DNA from: an uncultured Lentisphaerota bacterium
GTDB lineage: Bacteria; Verrucomicrobiota; Kiritimatiellia; CAIQIC01
Assembly: GCA_903896925.1 (NCBI GenBank)
Contig: CAITZM010000181.1
Location: forward strand, 62,001-126,000
Length of the DNA stretch: 64,000 bases
Direction of reading: 5' to 3'
The position numbers were made by a program, and so were the translations under genes. Under the pieces are notes generated by a model that had not been told where the DNA came from, ran no database searches, and saw only the letters and a program-made list of their open reading frames with translations. Shown piece by piece: positions 8,725 through 16,996 of this stretch. Position 1 is the stretch's first letter, and the number at the start of each line of letters is the position of its first letter.

Positions 8725-10056
8725 TCACGCCCACGGCTCGCGCGCCGCGCGCGACAGCATGCGGTTGGCGGCTTCGTCATCGATGAATTTTTCGGCGGCG
8801 GGATCCCAGCGCAGCTTGCGCTTGAGCTGCATCGCGATGTTGCCGAGGTGGCACAGCGTGGCGGAGCTGTGCCCGACCTCGACCGGCACGATGGGGTCGG
8901 TGCGCGTCTTGATGCTGTCGAGGAAATTGCGGACGTGGTTGGCGTTCGTGCCGAGCTTCTCCTGCGGATCGATATCCGCGCGCAACAAGGCCGGGGATGA
9001 CGCGAACAGGCCCTTGTAGCCGGTCTCGACCCAGCCTTCCGTGCCCTCGAACCGGCAGGCCACGTTGTCGTCGCGCGTGATGCACTCCAGCTCGACGCCG
9101 TTGGCGTAGCGCGCGCGGAAATGGACCACCTTGGCCACGGTGAACAACCCGTCGGTGGGCCACTCGCTGCCCGCATCGGCGATCTCCACCGGCCCCGTGC
9201 GGTCGGCTCCGTTGCCCCACTGCGCCATGTCCAGCGAGTGGGCGCCGTAGTTCGTCACCTGCCCGCCGGAATAATCGAGGTTGAACCGGAAGCTGTAGAG
9301 GCAGCGGTCCCGGTGGTAGGGCGCCCACGGCGCCGGCCCGAGCCACCGCTCGTAGTCGAAGCCGTCCGGCACGGGCATCGGCTGCCAGCCCGACTCGGGG
9401 CCGGACTTGTTCCACGGCCCGACGATGGAGGTGATCTTCTTGAGTTGGCCCAGGCGACCGCTGCGCGCGAGCTCGACCGCGAACCGCGTCTGGCGCCGCG
9501 ACCGCTCGTGGCTGCCGGTCTGCAGCACGACGTTGTTGCGCCGCACGGCCGCGACCATCGCACGGCCGTCGGCCACGGTCAGGCTCAGCGGCTTCTCGCA
9601 GTAGATGTCCTTGCCCGCGTCCGCCGCCATCACGGTCATCACCCGGTGCCAATGGTCCGGCACGACGATGACCACCGCGTCCACGTCCGGCCGCGCGAGC
9701 ACCTCGCGAAAATCGTTATAGGCATCGCAGCCGCGATACACGCCGGACCTCTTCTGCTCCGCATACGCCGCGTTCACCATGTTCTGCCCCGGCTCGCGGC
9801 CGAGGAACTGGTCGGCGTTGCGATAGCCCGCGCTGCCACGGTTCACATCGCAGACGGCGACGACCTGGCAATCGTCCTCGGTGAGGAACAGTTGCATGTC
9901 CTGGACGCCCTGGTTGCCGGTGCCGATCACCGCCACATTGAGGCGCTGGCTCGGGGCGTGGGCGCCCAGCACGCGCGAAGGCACGATGGAGAACGCCGCC
10001 AGCGCCGCGCCCGCCCGCCCCACCCCGCGTAAAAACTGCCGCCGTGTCTTCTTCAT
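8725..10056 (-). CDS. Tat-exported Gfo/Idh/MocA oxidoreductase (copy 1)
   Basis: The 443-residue product starts with MKKTRRQFLRGVGRAGAALA, a twin-arginine signal. The dinucleotide motif VAVIGTGNQG is at 41-50, DHWH at 134-137 and EKP at 154-156. The C-terminal domain carries conserved WLGPAPWAPYHRDRC and GAHSLDMAQWGNG segments also present in the downstream paralogue. It is a typical exported member of the family, acting in the periplasm on an unknown sugar. It heads a likely operon of two paralogues, a TIM-barrel protein and an SDR. The paralogues share the whole architecture, so this is an in-place tandem duplication. Confidence 0.85.
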   Translation of the reverse strand: MKKTRRQFLRGVGRAGAALAAFSIVPSRVLGAHAPSQRLNVAVIGTGNQGVQDMQLFLTEDDCQVVAVCDVNRGSAGYRNADQFLGREPGQNMVNAAYAEQKRSGVYRGCDAYNDFREVLARPDVDAVVIVVPDHWHRVMTVMAADAGKDIYCEKPLSLTVADGRAMVAAVRRNNVVLQTGSHERSRRQTRFAVELARSGRLGQLKKITSIVGPWNKSGPESGWQPMPVPDGFDYERWLGPAPWAPYHRDRCLYSFRFNLDYSGGQVTNYGAHSLDMAQWGNGADRTGPVEIADAGSEWPTDGLFTVAKVVHFRARYANGVELECITRDDNVACRFEGTEGWVETGYKGLFASSPALLRADIDPQEKLGTNANHVRNFLDSIKTRTDPIVPVEVGHSSATLCHLGNIAMQLKRKLRWDPAAEKFIDDEAANRMLSRAAREPWA

Positions 10057-10140
10057 ACGGTTCCCTTGCCCTCTGCGCTACCGAGAACGAACGGCGCACT
10101 CGATTATTATCCGCACCGTGCAGGCGGAGAAATCTTGTGT

Positions 10141-10206
10141 GCGGGAGCTCCAGCTCCCGCGCAACCATAAACCCGCGCCAACGAACGCGGGAGCGGGAGC
10201 TCCCGC
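10141..10206. repeat. Paired GCGGGAGCT palindromes
   Basis: GCGGGAGCT-CC-AGCTCCCGC at 10141-10160 and GCGGGAGCTCCCGC at 10193-10206, the latter followed by the CCACC tail. The same phrase occurs as a facing pair at 27201-27271. Confidence 0.75.
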
Positions 10207-10227
10207 CCACCAAACAACCACAGGTGG

Positions 10228-10275
10228 TTCCGAGGATTGGAAACTTTAGCCATCGGTTTTTCCAAGGCTCGGAAG
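10228..10275. repeat. TTTCCAAG-type palindromes (two degenerate copies)
   Basis: A degenerate copy TTCCGAGGATTGGAA lies at 10228-10242 and a second, TTTTCCAAGGCTCGGAAG, at 10257-10274. They sit in the spacer downstream of the DUF3574 gene. Confidence 0.65.
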
Positions 10276-10292
10276 CGCCGCACCAGCCGCGG

Positions 10293-10622
10293 TCAGTCGG
10301 TGAAAAAATCCGCCAGCACCGGCATGCGCAGCCGCATCACCTGCGCGTTCTCGAACCGGGAGCGATAGAGCCCGATGATTTCGCTGATCTGCCTGCCCGC
10401 CGCCGGGGTCGGCTTGTGCACCAGCACGATGATGCGGGTCGCCTGCCGCTCGATGTTCCCGCTGCGGTGTTGCATCTGGCCGTAGGCCTCCACCACCGTC
10501 ATGCCCCGGGGGAAGCGCGGCGTGACCTCCTGGCCCAGGAAATCGCGCCAGGCCTTGGGCCCGACCTGTTTTCCGCCGGGCTCGTCCACGCCGAAATACA
10601 GCTCTGTTTTTATGCAACGCAT
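10293..10622 (-). CDS. DUF3574 family protein
   Basis: This is a 109-residue protein preceded by AAGGA six bases before the ATG. It carries the DUF3574 pattern: an early LYFG segment (residues 8-11), a tryptophan region (PKAWRDFLGQEVTPRFP) and RGMTVVEAYGQMQ, then IIVLVHKP. Members are small, mostly exported or lipid-anchored proteins of unknown role. This copy has no obvious signal peptide. It sits 48 bp downstream of the PH-domain gene on the same strand and may share its transcript. No function can be given. Confidence 0.75.
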   Translation of the reverse strand: MRCIKTELYFGVDEPGGKQVGPKAWRDFLGQEVTPRFPRGMTVVEAYGQMQHRSGNIERQATRIIVLVHKPTPAAGRQISEIIGLYRSRFENAQVMRLRMPVLADFFTD

Positions 10623-10670
10623 GGTGGTTCCTTTGGTTTACGACTTAAACTTTTCCGCTCCGCCCCACGC

Positions 10671-11207
10671 TCAACCCGCATCGACCTTGATCACGCCGCG
10701 CTGGCGCTTCACGGTGATGATCCGCTGCTTCATGGCGTCGAACACCGGCCGGGGCTGCGGAATGGCGTGCAGGACCAGTTCCGGCGTCGTGTCGTCATGT
10801 GAGATCACCGTGATCTGGCCGATGTCCAGCAGGCGGTCGAGGAGGGACTGGTGGAACTTGATATCCTCGACATGCCAGAGTTCCAGCGTGTCGATGTCCT
10901 TGGAGAACACCCCGCGCTCGTAATCGATCCGGTAGCTGGTGACGCGGTAGCGTTCGCTGCGCACAAACAGCACGGGGACGACGATCGTCACGGCGGCACT
11001 CAGCAGTCCGAGCACGGGGAGGTACCAGCCGTAGGACCGCAACAGCCAGGTACCAATGATGGCGCCGGCGGCCAGCACTGCGCAAAAGAAGAAGTGCCCC
11101 AGCGAGCCGCGCAGCGCGGGGGTGCCTTCATAATAGATCTCTTCCCGCCCGCCCGCCGGCTGCTCCGGCCCGTCGCCCGCGTTTCCGGTCAGATTTTCAT
11201 CAGCCAT
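10671..11207 (-). CDS. Membrane protein with bacterial PH domain (YdbS/YdbT-like)
   Basis: The product has 178 residues, with GGAG placed well before the ATG at 11207. Two transmembrane helices lie at about residues 35-55 and 62-83. They are followed by a bacterial pleckstrin-homology domain with the usual RYRVTSYRIDYERGVFSKDIDTLELWHVEDI pattern from ~87. Such bPH_2 proteins are inner-membrane proteins of uncertain function, sometimes linked to envelope stress. The tail ends in a basic stretch. It lies 68 bp after the GH141-like gene on the same strand. Confidence 0.8.
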   Translation of the reverse strand: MADENLTGNAGDGPEQPAGGREEIYYEGTPALRGSLGHFFFCAVLAAGAIIGTWLLRSYGWYLPVLGLLSAAVTIVVPVLFVRSERYRVTSYRIDYERGVFSKDIDTLELWHVEDIKFHQSLLDRLLDIGQITVISHDDTTPELVLHAIPQPRPVFDAMKQRIITVKRQRGVIKVDAG

Positions 11208-11275
11208 AAGTCACTCCGTTTCATTGCCGGGAGAGTAGCGGCGGCGCCCGCCAGTGACAAGCCGCGTTTCGGGTT

Positions 11276-13453
11276 TCACTGCTTCCGGGGCGCGGTGCGG
11301 TTCGACTGCTCGAGGTCGGTGCCGGAATCGAAGACGTCGCCGCGGCCGGCCGCCGCACCGGCGGTGCGCGGCGGCAGCGTCGCGCGGAACGCATCGCGCT
11401 GCAGGCCGATTTGCTCGAACGGGATCGGCTGGAACGCGGGCAGCTTTTTGAACACGGGCGAGTCGGGCCGGAGCCGGTAGTCGAGTTGCGCGGCGTTGAC
11501 GAAGCGCGCGTCCTCGGCGCCGAGGTCGAGGTTGTCGCGGAGGATGTTGTCGGCGAAGTCGGTTTTCTTGCCGCTCAGGTCCAACGGCTTCGGACATGCG
11601 ATGGTGACATTGCGCTCGAAGACGTTTCCGTGCGGCAGGCCGAGGTCTAGCGCGAGGATTTTCGGCAGCGCCGGATAGCGCGTGCTCCACGGCGGCTGGG
11701 TCACAGGGAGCGTCTGCAGCTTGCCGCGCAGGCCCTTGTCGGTGGCGTAGCCGCGCGAGACGCCGCGGTTGTCGAAGTGCAGCCCGCGGTCGGTCTCGAT
11801 GATCAAATTGTTGCGCACCACGTTCAGGTGCCCGCCGCCGATGAACGGGCCGTAGTGGCAGCGGACGATCACGTTGCCCTCGACCAGGTCGCCGCCGTCG
11901 CCGTCATCCATATAGAAGGCGTTGGCGCGCGGGCTGTCGTGGACCAAGTTATGCCGCACGACATTCCCCTGGCTCGTCCAGTCGTGCGTCGTGTAGAACG
12001 TGCCCATGTCGCCGGAGGTGAGCACGACCCGGTAGATTTCATTGAACTCGAACAGGTTGTCGTTCCCGCCGTAGAGCACGCCGGCGTGCGGCAGGTCGTG
12101 GATCAGGTTGTGGGCCACACGGCAGCCGACGGCGTCGCCGGGACCGAACGCGCCGACGTGGATGCCCGCCGCGTAGGTCTTCTTCAAAATGCCGAGGTGA
12201 TGCAGATGGTTGTTTTCCGCAAAATTTCCGCACGGCGTCAAGGTCTTGCGGTCGCCGCCGGCGAGGTAGATGCCGCCGTGGCCCAGCGCGGAGAAATCGG
12301 AACTGCGCACGCCGTTGTGCACGCCACCCTGTACGATGACGCCCCACCCGCCCAGATTGCGGAACGTGCACCCGGCGATGAGGTCGCTGGCGCCGCCGGT
12401 AATTTCCACGCCATTGCCCAGCCCGCCCGCGAACGCGAGACCGCGCAACTCGACGTGTGCGGCGTCCTTCAGCGTCACCAGCGGTTTTTCGAAATCGCTG
12501 ACGAAAAGCTGCGCCGCACCGTTTGCAGCCGGCGGCCAGAAATAGATCGTCCGCGACGGAAAATCCACGCACCACTCGCCCGGCAGGTCAATTTCCTCGA
12601 GGAGATTGAGCGCGCACCACGGCTCCTGGCCATCGCCGAGCGCGGGCGCCTTGGCGTATTTCGAGCCGATGCCGCCGGCCACCGATTCGGCCAGCGTGAC
12701 CTGGCGCGTCATAGCGGCGATGGACTGCACGTGGACCGTTTGCGGATCCCAAGGCACGCGCCAGTAGCCTTCGAGCCAGACGCCGCCCGCAACGTTCCAG
12801 CGCGCCACGCGTTGCTCGCGCGCGACAAACGCGCCGCCGTGGCGGGCCGCGCCCTTTGACCAGTCGCCGCGGTCGAGCACCCGCTCCATGGTGGCGTTGG
12901 TGCCGTTCGGCCAGCGCGCCAGCGGCATCCGCGCATCGTTATAGAACAACTCGAGCAGCCCGCCGCCGTTGTTGAACACCGCCGGATACGTCTCGGTGTG
13001 CTTGAGCCCGAGCGGCGCGAGTTTGAGCTGCAGCACATGTCCACGCGCCGCCGGGTCAAGCCGCGCCAAAACCGCGCCATCGGTGACCGGCTGGAAGCTA
13101 TCCGGTTTGAGGAGCGTCCCCGCGTGCAGCTGCGCGGTGCCCGGCTGGACGGCGCGCCAGACCGCCGGCGCAGCCGCCGTGCCGGAATCGGCCGCGGTCA
13201 GCTCCAGCGTCTGCGTGCGCCGATAGACGCCCGGCTGCAGCCAGACCGTCACGCCGCCCGCCGGCAACGCACCGGCTTTTTTCAAGGCCCGCACCGCGTC
13301 GCGCGCCTGCTCCAGCGCCGTGAACGGCCGCGCCCGCGAGCCGTCGCCCGCCGCACCCTCCGGCGCGACGAAGATTTCCGCCGCCTGCGCGGCGACGCCG
13401 ACAAGCAGTAGTGCTGCGAAAGCCCCGGAGCAGCGGAGTGCTGTAGATTTCAT
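11276..13453 (-). CDS. Secreted right-handed beta-helix protein, GH141-like
   Basis: The product has 725 residues from the ATG at 13453, which opens a signal peptide (MKSTALRCSGAFAALLLVGV). Residues ~25-60 carry FVAPEGAAGDGSRARPF, the usual entry to a beta-helix. The helix spans ~250-600 and contains GGIYLAGGDRKTL, GNDNLFEFNEIYRV, SGDMGTFYTTHDW and HNLVHDSPRANAFYMDDGDGG. This arrangement resembles the GH141 group, which includes alpha-L-fucosidases and xylanases. That would fit the fucose genes nearby, but many relatives are untested. The ATG overlaps the stop codon of the upstream gene (ATGA), so the two are translationally coupled. Expected location: periplasm or outside the cell. Confidence 0.8.
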   Translation of the reverse strand: MKSTALRCSGAFAALLLVGVAAQAAEIFVAPEGAAGDGSRARPFTALEQARDAVRALKKAGALPAGGVTVWLQPGVYRRTQTLELTAADSGTAAAPAVWRAVQPGTAQLHAGTLLKPDSFQPVTDGAVLARLDPAARGHVLQLKLAPLGLKHTETYPAVFNNGGGLLELFYNDARMPLARWPNGTNATMERVLDRGDWSKGAARHGGAFVAREQRVARWNVAGGVWLEGYWRVPWDPQTVHVQSIAAMTRQVTLAESVAGGIGSKYAKAPALGDGQEPWCALNLLEEIDLPGEWCVDFPSRTIYFWPPAANGAAQLFVSDFEKPLVTLKDAAHVELRGLAFAGGLGNGVEITGGASDLIAGCTFRNLGGWGVIVQGGVHNGVRSSDFSALGHGGIYLAGGDRKTLTPCGNFAENNHLHHLGILKKTYAAGIHVGAFGPGDAVGCRVAHNLIHDLPHAGVLYGGNDNLFEFNEIYRVVLTSGDMGTFYTTHDWTSQGNVVRHNLVHDSPRANAFYMDDGDGGDLVEGNVIVRCHYGPFIGGGHLNVVRNNLIIETDRGLHFDNRGVSRGYATDKGLRGKLQTLPVTQPPWSTRYPALPKILALDLGLPHGNVFERNVTIACPKPLDLSGKKTDFADNILRDNLDLGAEDARFVNAAQLDYRLRPDSPVFKKLPAFQPIPFEQIGLQRDAFRATLPPRTAGAAAGRGDVFDSGTDLEQSNRTAPRKQ

Positions 13454-14517
13454 GGATGGCCTTCCTTGGAGAGCGCGCCGATATCCTTGGGCAACTGCGC
13501 AAGCACGGCGATGGCGTCGGTAGTTGGGTCGTGCCACCGGACCAGCGCCAGGGCGGCGCGCGTGGCGCGGTTGAGCGGCAGGCGCCAGCGGTCGGCGAAC
13601 ACGCCGGAGAGATCCTGCCGCGCCGCGCACGAGGCGGCCACGAGCCAGTTGAGCGACTGGCGCAGCGCAGCTTCGCGGTCCTGGCCTTTGAACGGCGGAC
13701 ACTTCGCCAGCTCGGCATAGAATCTTTTCAGCCACTGATCGCCGCCGCAGTCGCGCCGCAGCTTGAGCATGGCGGAGGCATAGAGCACCGGCTGGTCGGA
13801 GGGCTGGAGCGGCCGGCCGTCGGGACGTTTGAGCCGCGGCTCCTTCTCGCCCAGCCCGCAGACCGCGGTGAACGCGCGCAGAAAATCCAGGTCTGTCTTC
13901 GCATAGAGCGCTTCGGCCTCCTCAATGATCCGGCGCGTCGCGCGGTCGGGGTCTTCGCAGCCGAGCGCGTCCATGCACACATAGCGCATAAAGACCGCAT
14001 ACCCGGTGAGAAACAGGGCGTGGCGCTCGCCGAACGTGTAGAAGTTGCGGCCCATCTCATAGAAATAGTAGTGGGGAAAAGCGTTGGTCTGCGCGGCGAT
14101 GAGCGGATAGTCGTGGTTATAGAAACCGCACACCTCGATGCCGGTGACGCCGATGTAGCCGCAACCCAGGCCGCATGTCAATTCGCCGCGCGGCACGGCG
14201 GCAATGGTTGCCCTGCCACCGAAGTGTTTAAACAGGCGGGGCGTGCGGCCGGTCAGGTCGGCATATAAACGCCAGCCGGCGTCGAGGCGCGCAACGAACT
14301 GCGCCATCACGGCCCCCTCGAAGTTGCTGCTGGTGGTCAGGAAGACCACCAGCTCGCCGGACCAAGGCGTCATCTGCGTGGAAAGACCAGCCTTCTTCCA
14401 AGCGTCAGGCCGGAACGCGAGCGGGCCATAATCCAGCGACACGCCCGGCGTCAGCAACTGCTCCGCGCCAGCAACGCTGATCAGCAGCCCCAACACAACA
14501 GCCAACATTTTTTTCAT
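13450..14517 (-). CDS. Secreted protein of unknown function, possibly a degenerate gluzincin-like peptidase
   Basis: A 355-residue protein with a signal peptide (MKKMLAVVLGLLISVAGAEQ); the ATG at 14517 is preferred over upstream codons that would read into a repeat. I do not recognise the family. Residues ~135-160 read FPHYYFYEMGRNFYTFG and are followed by FLTGYAVFMRYVCMDALG. This resembles the layout of M60- or BSP-like zinc peptidases (HExxH followed by a helix), but the zinc histidines are absent, so I would not expect activity of that kind. Several cysteines suggest an exported fold. Its stop codon overlaps the start of the GH141-like gene, so the two products are probably made in fixed ratio and may work together. 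Confidence 0.7.
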   Translation of the reverse strand: MKKMLAVVLGLLISVAGAEQLLTPGVSLDYGPLAFRPDAWKKAGLSTQMTPWSGELVVFLTTSSNFEGAVMAQFVARLDAGWRLYADLTGRTPRLFKHFGGRATIAAVPRGELTCGLGCGYIGVTGIEVCGFYNHDYPLIAAQTNAFPHYYFYEMGRNFYTFGERHALFLTGYAVFMRYVCMDALGCEDPDRATRRIIEEAEALYAKTDLDFLRAFTAVCGLGEKEPRLKRPDGRPLQPSDQPVLYASAMLKLRRDCGGDQWLKRFYAELAKCPPFKGQDREAALRQSLNWLVAASCAARQDLSGVFADRWRLPLNRATRAALALVRWHDPTTDAIAVLAQLPKDIGALSKEGHP

Positions 14518-14523
14518 GAGTGG

Positions 14524-14541
14524 TTTTCCAAGGCATGGAAA
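14524..14541. repeat. TTTCCAAG-type palindrome
   Basis: One copy, TTTTCCAAGGCATGGAAA, lies only 6 bp upstream of the start codon at 14517, inside the expected ribosome-binding region of the minus-strand gene. Confidence 0.8.
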
Positions 14542-14674
14542 CACGACCGGCGCATCTTTCCAGACCTGGGCAACGTTTGCAGCGCTTTTTCCTGGCCGCG
14601 AGACCCGGGCCGGTCCGATCCGGCGGATCCGACTGATCTTCGTCCCTCGTCACCCGCCCCTCGTCCCTCGCTTA

Positions 14675-15562
14675 TCATTCGCCGCGGAGGTGGCGGATGG
14701 CGGCGGGGTTGACGCCGAAGGCTTTCTTGAAAGCGTGCGAGAAGTGGAACGCATCGGCAAAGCCGCACTGCGCGGCGACCTCCTTGACCAGCAGGTCGGT
14801 GTCCTGCAGCAGTGTCGCGCCACGCTGGAGCCGCGCGCGCAGCAGCAGCTGGTAGGGGCTGCGGCCCTCGAACCGGCGGAACAGCCGGCAGAGATATTCC
14901 GCGCTGACGTGGCATTGCGCGGCGGCCTCGGCCACGGTCGGCACATCGGCGCCGCGCTCGTCGAGGAACCCGCGGCAGCGGACGTAGGCGGCGTAGGCCG
15001 GCGAGCGCGCGGCGTCGTAGGGCACGGCGCGGTCGGCCAGGGTCAGCAACAGGTTCTCCGCGAGGTTCGCGCAGATGCTCGGCGTGTGGCGGCGCTGCTG
15101 AAGCGCGGCGTGGATGAGGTCATCGAGCAGCGTGCGCACGCGCACCGGCTCCGGGACGCGGCTGACGCGGCCGGGCGGCAGGCCGGCGGCGCGCAGCAGC
15201 GGCGCCGCGCGCGCGCCCGTGAAGTCGAGGAAGTACTTGAGCAGCGGCGCCGCGCGGTCGCTGCGGATGTCGTGCGGCACGTTGGGCCCGTAGGCAAAGA
15301 CGACGCCGGGCGCGAGATGATAGCGCCGGCCCGCCAGCACCAGCTCGCCCGCGCCGCCCGCGACGAACTCGAGGCAGCTCCAGGGGAAATTAGCGCGCCG
15401 GATCCGGTAGTCCGGCGCGCAGCGCTCCCAGCCGCCGCTGATCACCGTCAGGTCCGCCTCGGACTGCGGACGCAGGTCGAGCAGGAAGCGCTGCGCGGAC
15501 CGGACCTGCACGCTGTAGAAGTCCGGCGTGGCCTCGGGTACGTTTTTCTTATGGGCTGTCAT
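14675..15562 (-). CDS. AraC-family transcriptional regulator
   Basis: The 295-residue regulator has an N-terminal cupin-like effector domain (~30-140, with LEFVAGGAGELVLAG and HLAPGVVFAYGPNVPH) and a C-terminal double helix-turn-helix (~195-293). The second helix-turn-helix reads VAAQCGFADAFHFSHAFKKAFGVNP, a standard AraC signature. It is divergent from the aldo/keto reductase gene that opens the fucose locus. The shared spacer contains two directly repeated 17-bp half-sites in the correct AraC geometry. The simplest reading is that this protein senses L-fucose or a derivative and activates the locus. The effector is not visible from sequence. Confidence 0.88.
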   Translation of the reverse strand: MTAHKKNVPEATPDFYSVQVRSAQRFLLDLRPQSEADLTVISGGWERCAPDYRIRRANFPWSCLEFVAGGAGELVLAGRRYHLAPGVVFAYGPNVPHDIRSDRAAPLLKYFLDFTGARAAPLLRAAGLPPGRVSRVPEPVRVRTLLDDLIHAALQQRRHTPSICANLAENLLLTLADRAVPYDAARSPAYAAYVRCRGFLDERGADVPTVAEAAAQCHVSAEYLCRLFRRFEGRSPYQLLLRARLQRGATLLQDTDLLVKEVAAQCGFADAFHFSHAFKKAFGVNPAAIRHLRGE

Positions 15563-15670
15563 CGGGAGAGCTGGAAGTCAGGTGTAAGGGGTAACCTTTC
15601 CGGAAGTTAGTCGCGGGCTTTTGAGGAAAATCTTTTCATGTCCGCCACATTCATTTTTCCGCACAGCTTC

Positions 15671-15741
15671 GGCTCGCGAGTACGCTCGCCCTCCCAAGGA
15701 GGCCGGCGGCAGGTGTGGGAGGGCGAGCGTCCCCGCGAGCC
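15671..15741. repeat. Long interrupted inverted repeat
   Basis: Arms of 8 and 15 bases (GGCTCGCG at 15671-15678, ACGCTCGCCCTCCCA at 15682-15696) pair exactly with 15716-15730 and 15734-15741. The remaining part of the 345-bp spacer 15563-15907 holds the AraC-type operator and no gene. Confidence 0.75.
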
Positions 15742-15792
15742 GTCTTCCACCCCGTTATCGCGACACCGCGGCATCATAGCTGCGGCCGGGAG

Positions 15793-15859
15793 TTGGTCAA
15801 GAATTGACATGCGTTGGTCAATCTTTGGCATTTACGGGCGGGCGGGCGGCACCTAGGCT
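15793..15859 (+). promoter_or_regulatory. AraC-type tandem operator and promoter of the fucose locus
   Basis: Two direct 17-bp half-sites, TTGGTCAAGAATTGACA (15793-15809) and TTGGTCAATCTTTGGCA (15814-15830), agree at 13 of 17 positions. They are separated by 4 bp, so their spacing is 21 bp, as in the araI1/araI2 pair. The second half-site directly abuts a -35-like TTTACG (15831-15836), and TAGGCT (15854-15859) follows after 17 bp. This is the layout of an AraC activator touching RNA polymerase. The adjacent regulator gene supports it. Confidence 0.65.
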
Positions 15860-15907
15860 GCGCGCGGTCGTCGCGTCGGCTGGCGATGCGCGGCTAGGAG
15901 CGGAATC

Positions 15908-16951
15908 ATGAAACGTCAACCCTTCGGACGGACAGGACTGGACATACCGCCGATCATTTTCGGCACGAGCTGCCTAGGCAACCTCTACGAGGCGCTGCCA
16001 TGGGAGACGAAACTCGCCATCCTGCGCGAATTTTTCAAGCACGTACCCGCGCCGGTGGCGCTGGACACGGCCGGCAAATACGGCGCGGGCCTCGCGCTGG
16101 AGGTCATCGGCAAGGGCTGCCGCGAGCTGGGCATCCCGGCGGAAAACCTCGTGTTGAGCAACAAGCTCGCGTGGGTGCAGACGCCGCTGACCGGGCCGGA
16201 GCCGACCTTCGAGCCGGGCGCGTGGGCCGATCTCAAAAACGACGCGGTCCAGAAGATCAGCTACGACGGCATCCTCGAATGCTGGGAACAGGGCTGCCAA
16301 CTCGTCGGCGCGCCCTACCACCCGCAGCTCGCGAGCGTGCACGATCCCGATGAATATCTGTTCGCCGCCAAGACGCCCGCCGAGCGCCAGCAGCGCTGGG
16401 ACGATGTGCTCGGCGCCTACCGCGCGCTGGCGCAGCTCAAACAGCAGGGCAAGGTCAAGGCGATCGGCGTCGGTTCCAAGGATTGGAAAACCATCCGCGA
16501 GATCGCCGCCGTGGTGGACCTCGACTGGGTCATGCTCGCCTGCAGCCTGACGATCTACACGCATCCGCCGGAGCTGCTGGCATTCATCGCCGACCTGCGC
16601 GCCCGTGGCGTCGGCATCGTCAACAGCGCGGTCTTCAACGCCGGCTTCCTGACCGGCGGCGCGTTCTTCGACTACCGCAAGCTCGACGCGAACAAGGCCG
16701 AGGACCAGCCCTACTTCGTCTGGCGCACAAAATTCTTCGCGCTCTGCAAGCAGTTCGCGGTCAAGCCGGCCGTCGCGTGCGTCCAGTTCGGCCTGACGCC
16801 GCCGGGCGTCGCCAGCATCGCGCTCAACACGAGCAAGCCCGACCGCGTGCAGCAGAACGTCGAGCTCGTCCAGACGGTGGTCCCACAAGCCTTCTGGACC
16901 GCCTGCAAGGACGCCGGGCTGATCGCGAAGGATTATCCGTACGCAGGCTGA
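15908..16951 (+). CDS. Aldo/keto reductase, probable L-fucose (D-threo-aldose) 1-dehydrogenase
   Basis: The 347-residue product has TAGGAG nine bases before its ATG. It starts with the AKR signature KRQPFGRTGLDIPPIIFGTSCLG. The catalytic tetrad is visible as D53 and Y58 (DTAGKYG), K86 (LSNKLAW) and a histidine near 138-145 (YHPQLASVHDPDEYL). The C-terminal NAD(P) site includes the segment SIALNTSKPDRV. The conserved PxLxSVHDP region matches the branch that contains D-threo-aldose 1-dehydrogenases, which oxidise L-fucose, L-galactose or D-arabinose to the lactone. Together with the lactonase, FucU and FucP further on, the proposed step is L-fucose to L-fucono-lactone in the cytoplasm. It is the first gene after the AraC-type operator. 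Confidence 0.8.
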   Translation: MKRQPFGRTGLDIPPIIFGTSCLGNLYEALPWETKLAILREFFKHVPAPVALDTAGKYGAGLALEVIGKGCRELGIPAENLVLSNKLAWVQTPLTGPEPTFEPGAWADLKNDAVQKISYDGILECWEQGCQLVGAPYHPQLASVHDPDEYLFAAKTPAERQQRWDDVLGAYRALAQLKQQGKVKAIGVGSKDWKTIREIAAVVDLDWVMLACSLTIYTHPPELLAFIADLRARGVGIVNSAVFNAGFLTGGAFFDYRKLDANKAEDQPYFVWRTKFFALCKQFAVKPAVACVQFGLTPPGVASIALNTSKPDRVQQNVELVQTVVPQAFWTACKDAGLIAKDYPYAG

Positions 16952-16996
16952 CCGGCATTTATGATTTCCGGTTTATGGTCGGAGGCGAGGTGTCGA

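Noticed and set aside
16474-16490. TTCCAAGGATTGGAAAA inside the aldo/keto reductase gene looks like another repeat copy.
   Set aside because: It encodes the segment GSKDWKT in a region that fits the enzyme fold and length, so it is better explained by coding sequence.
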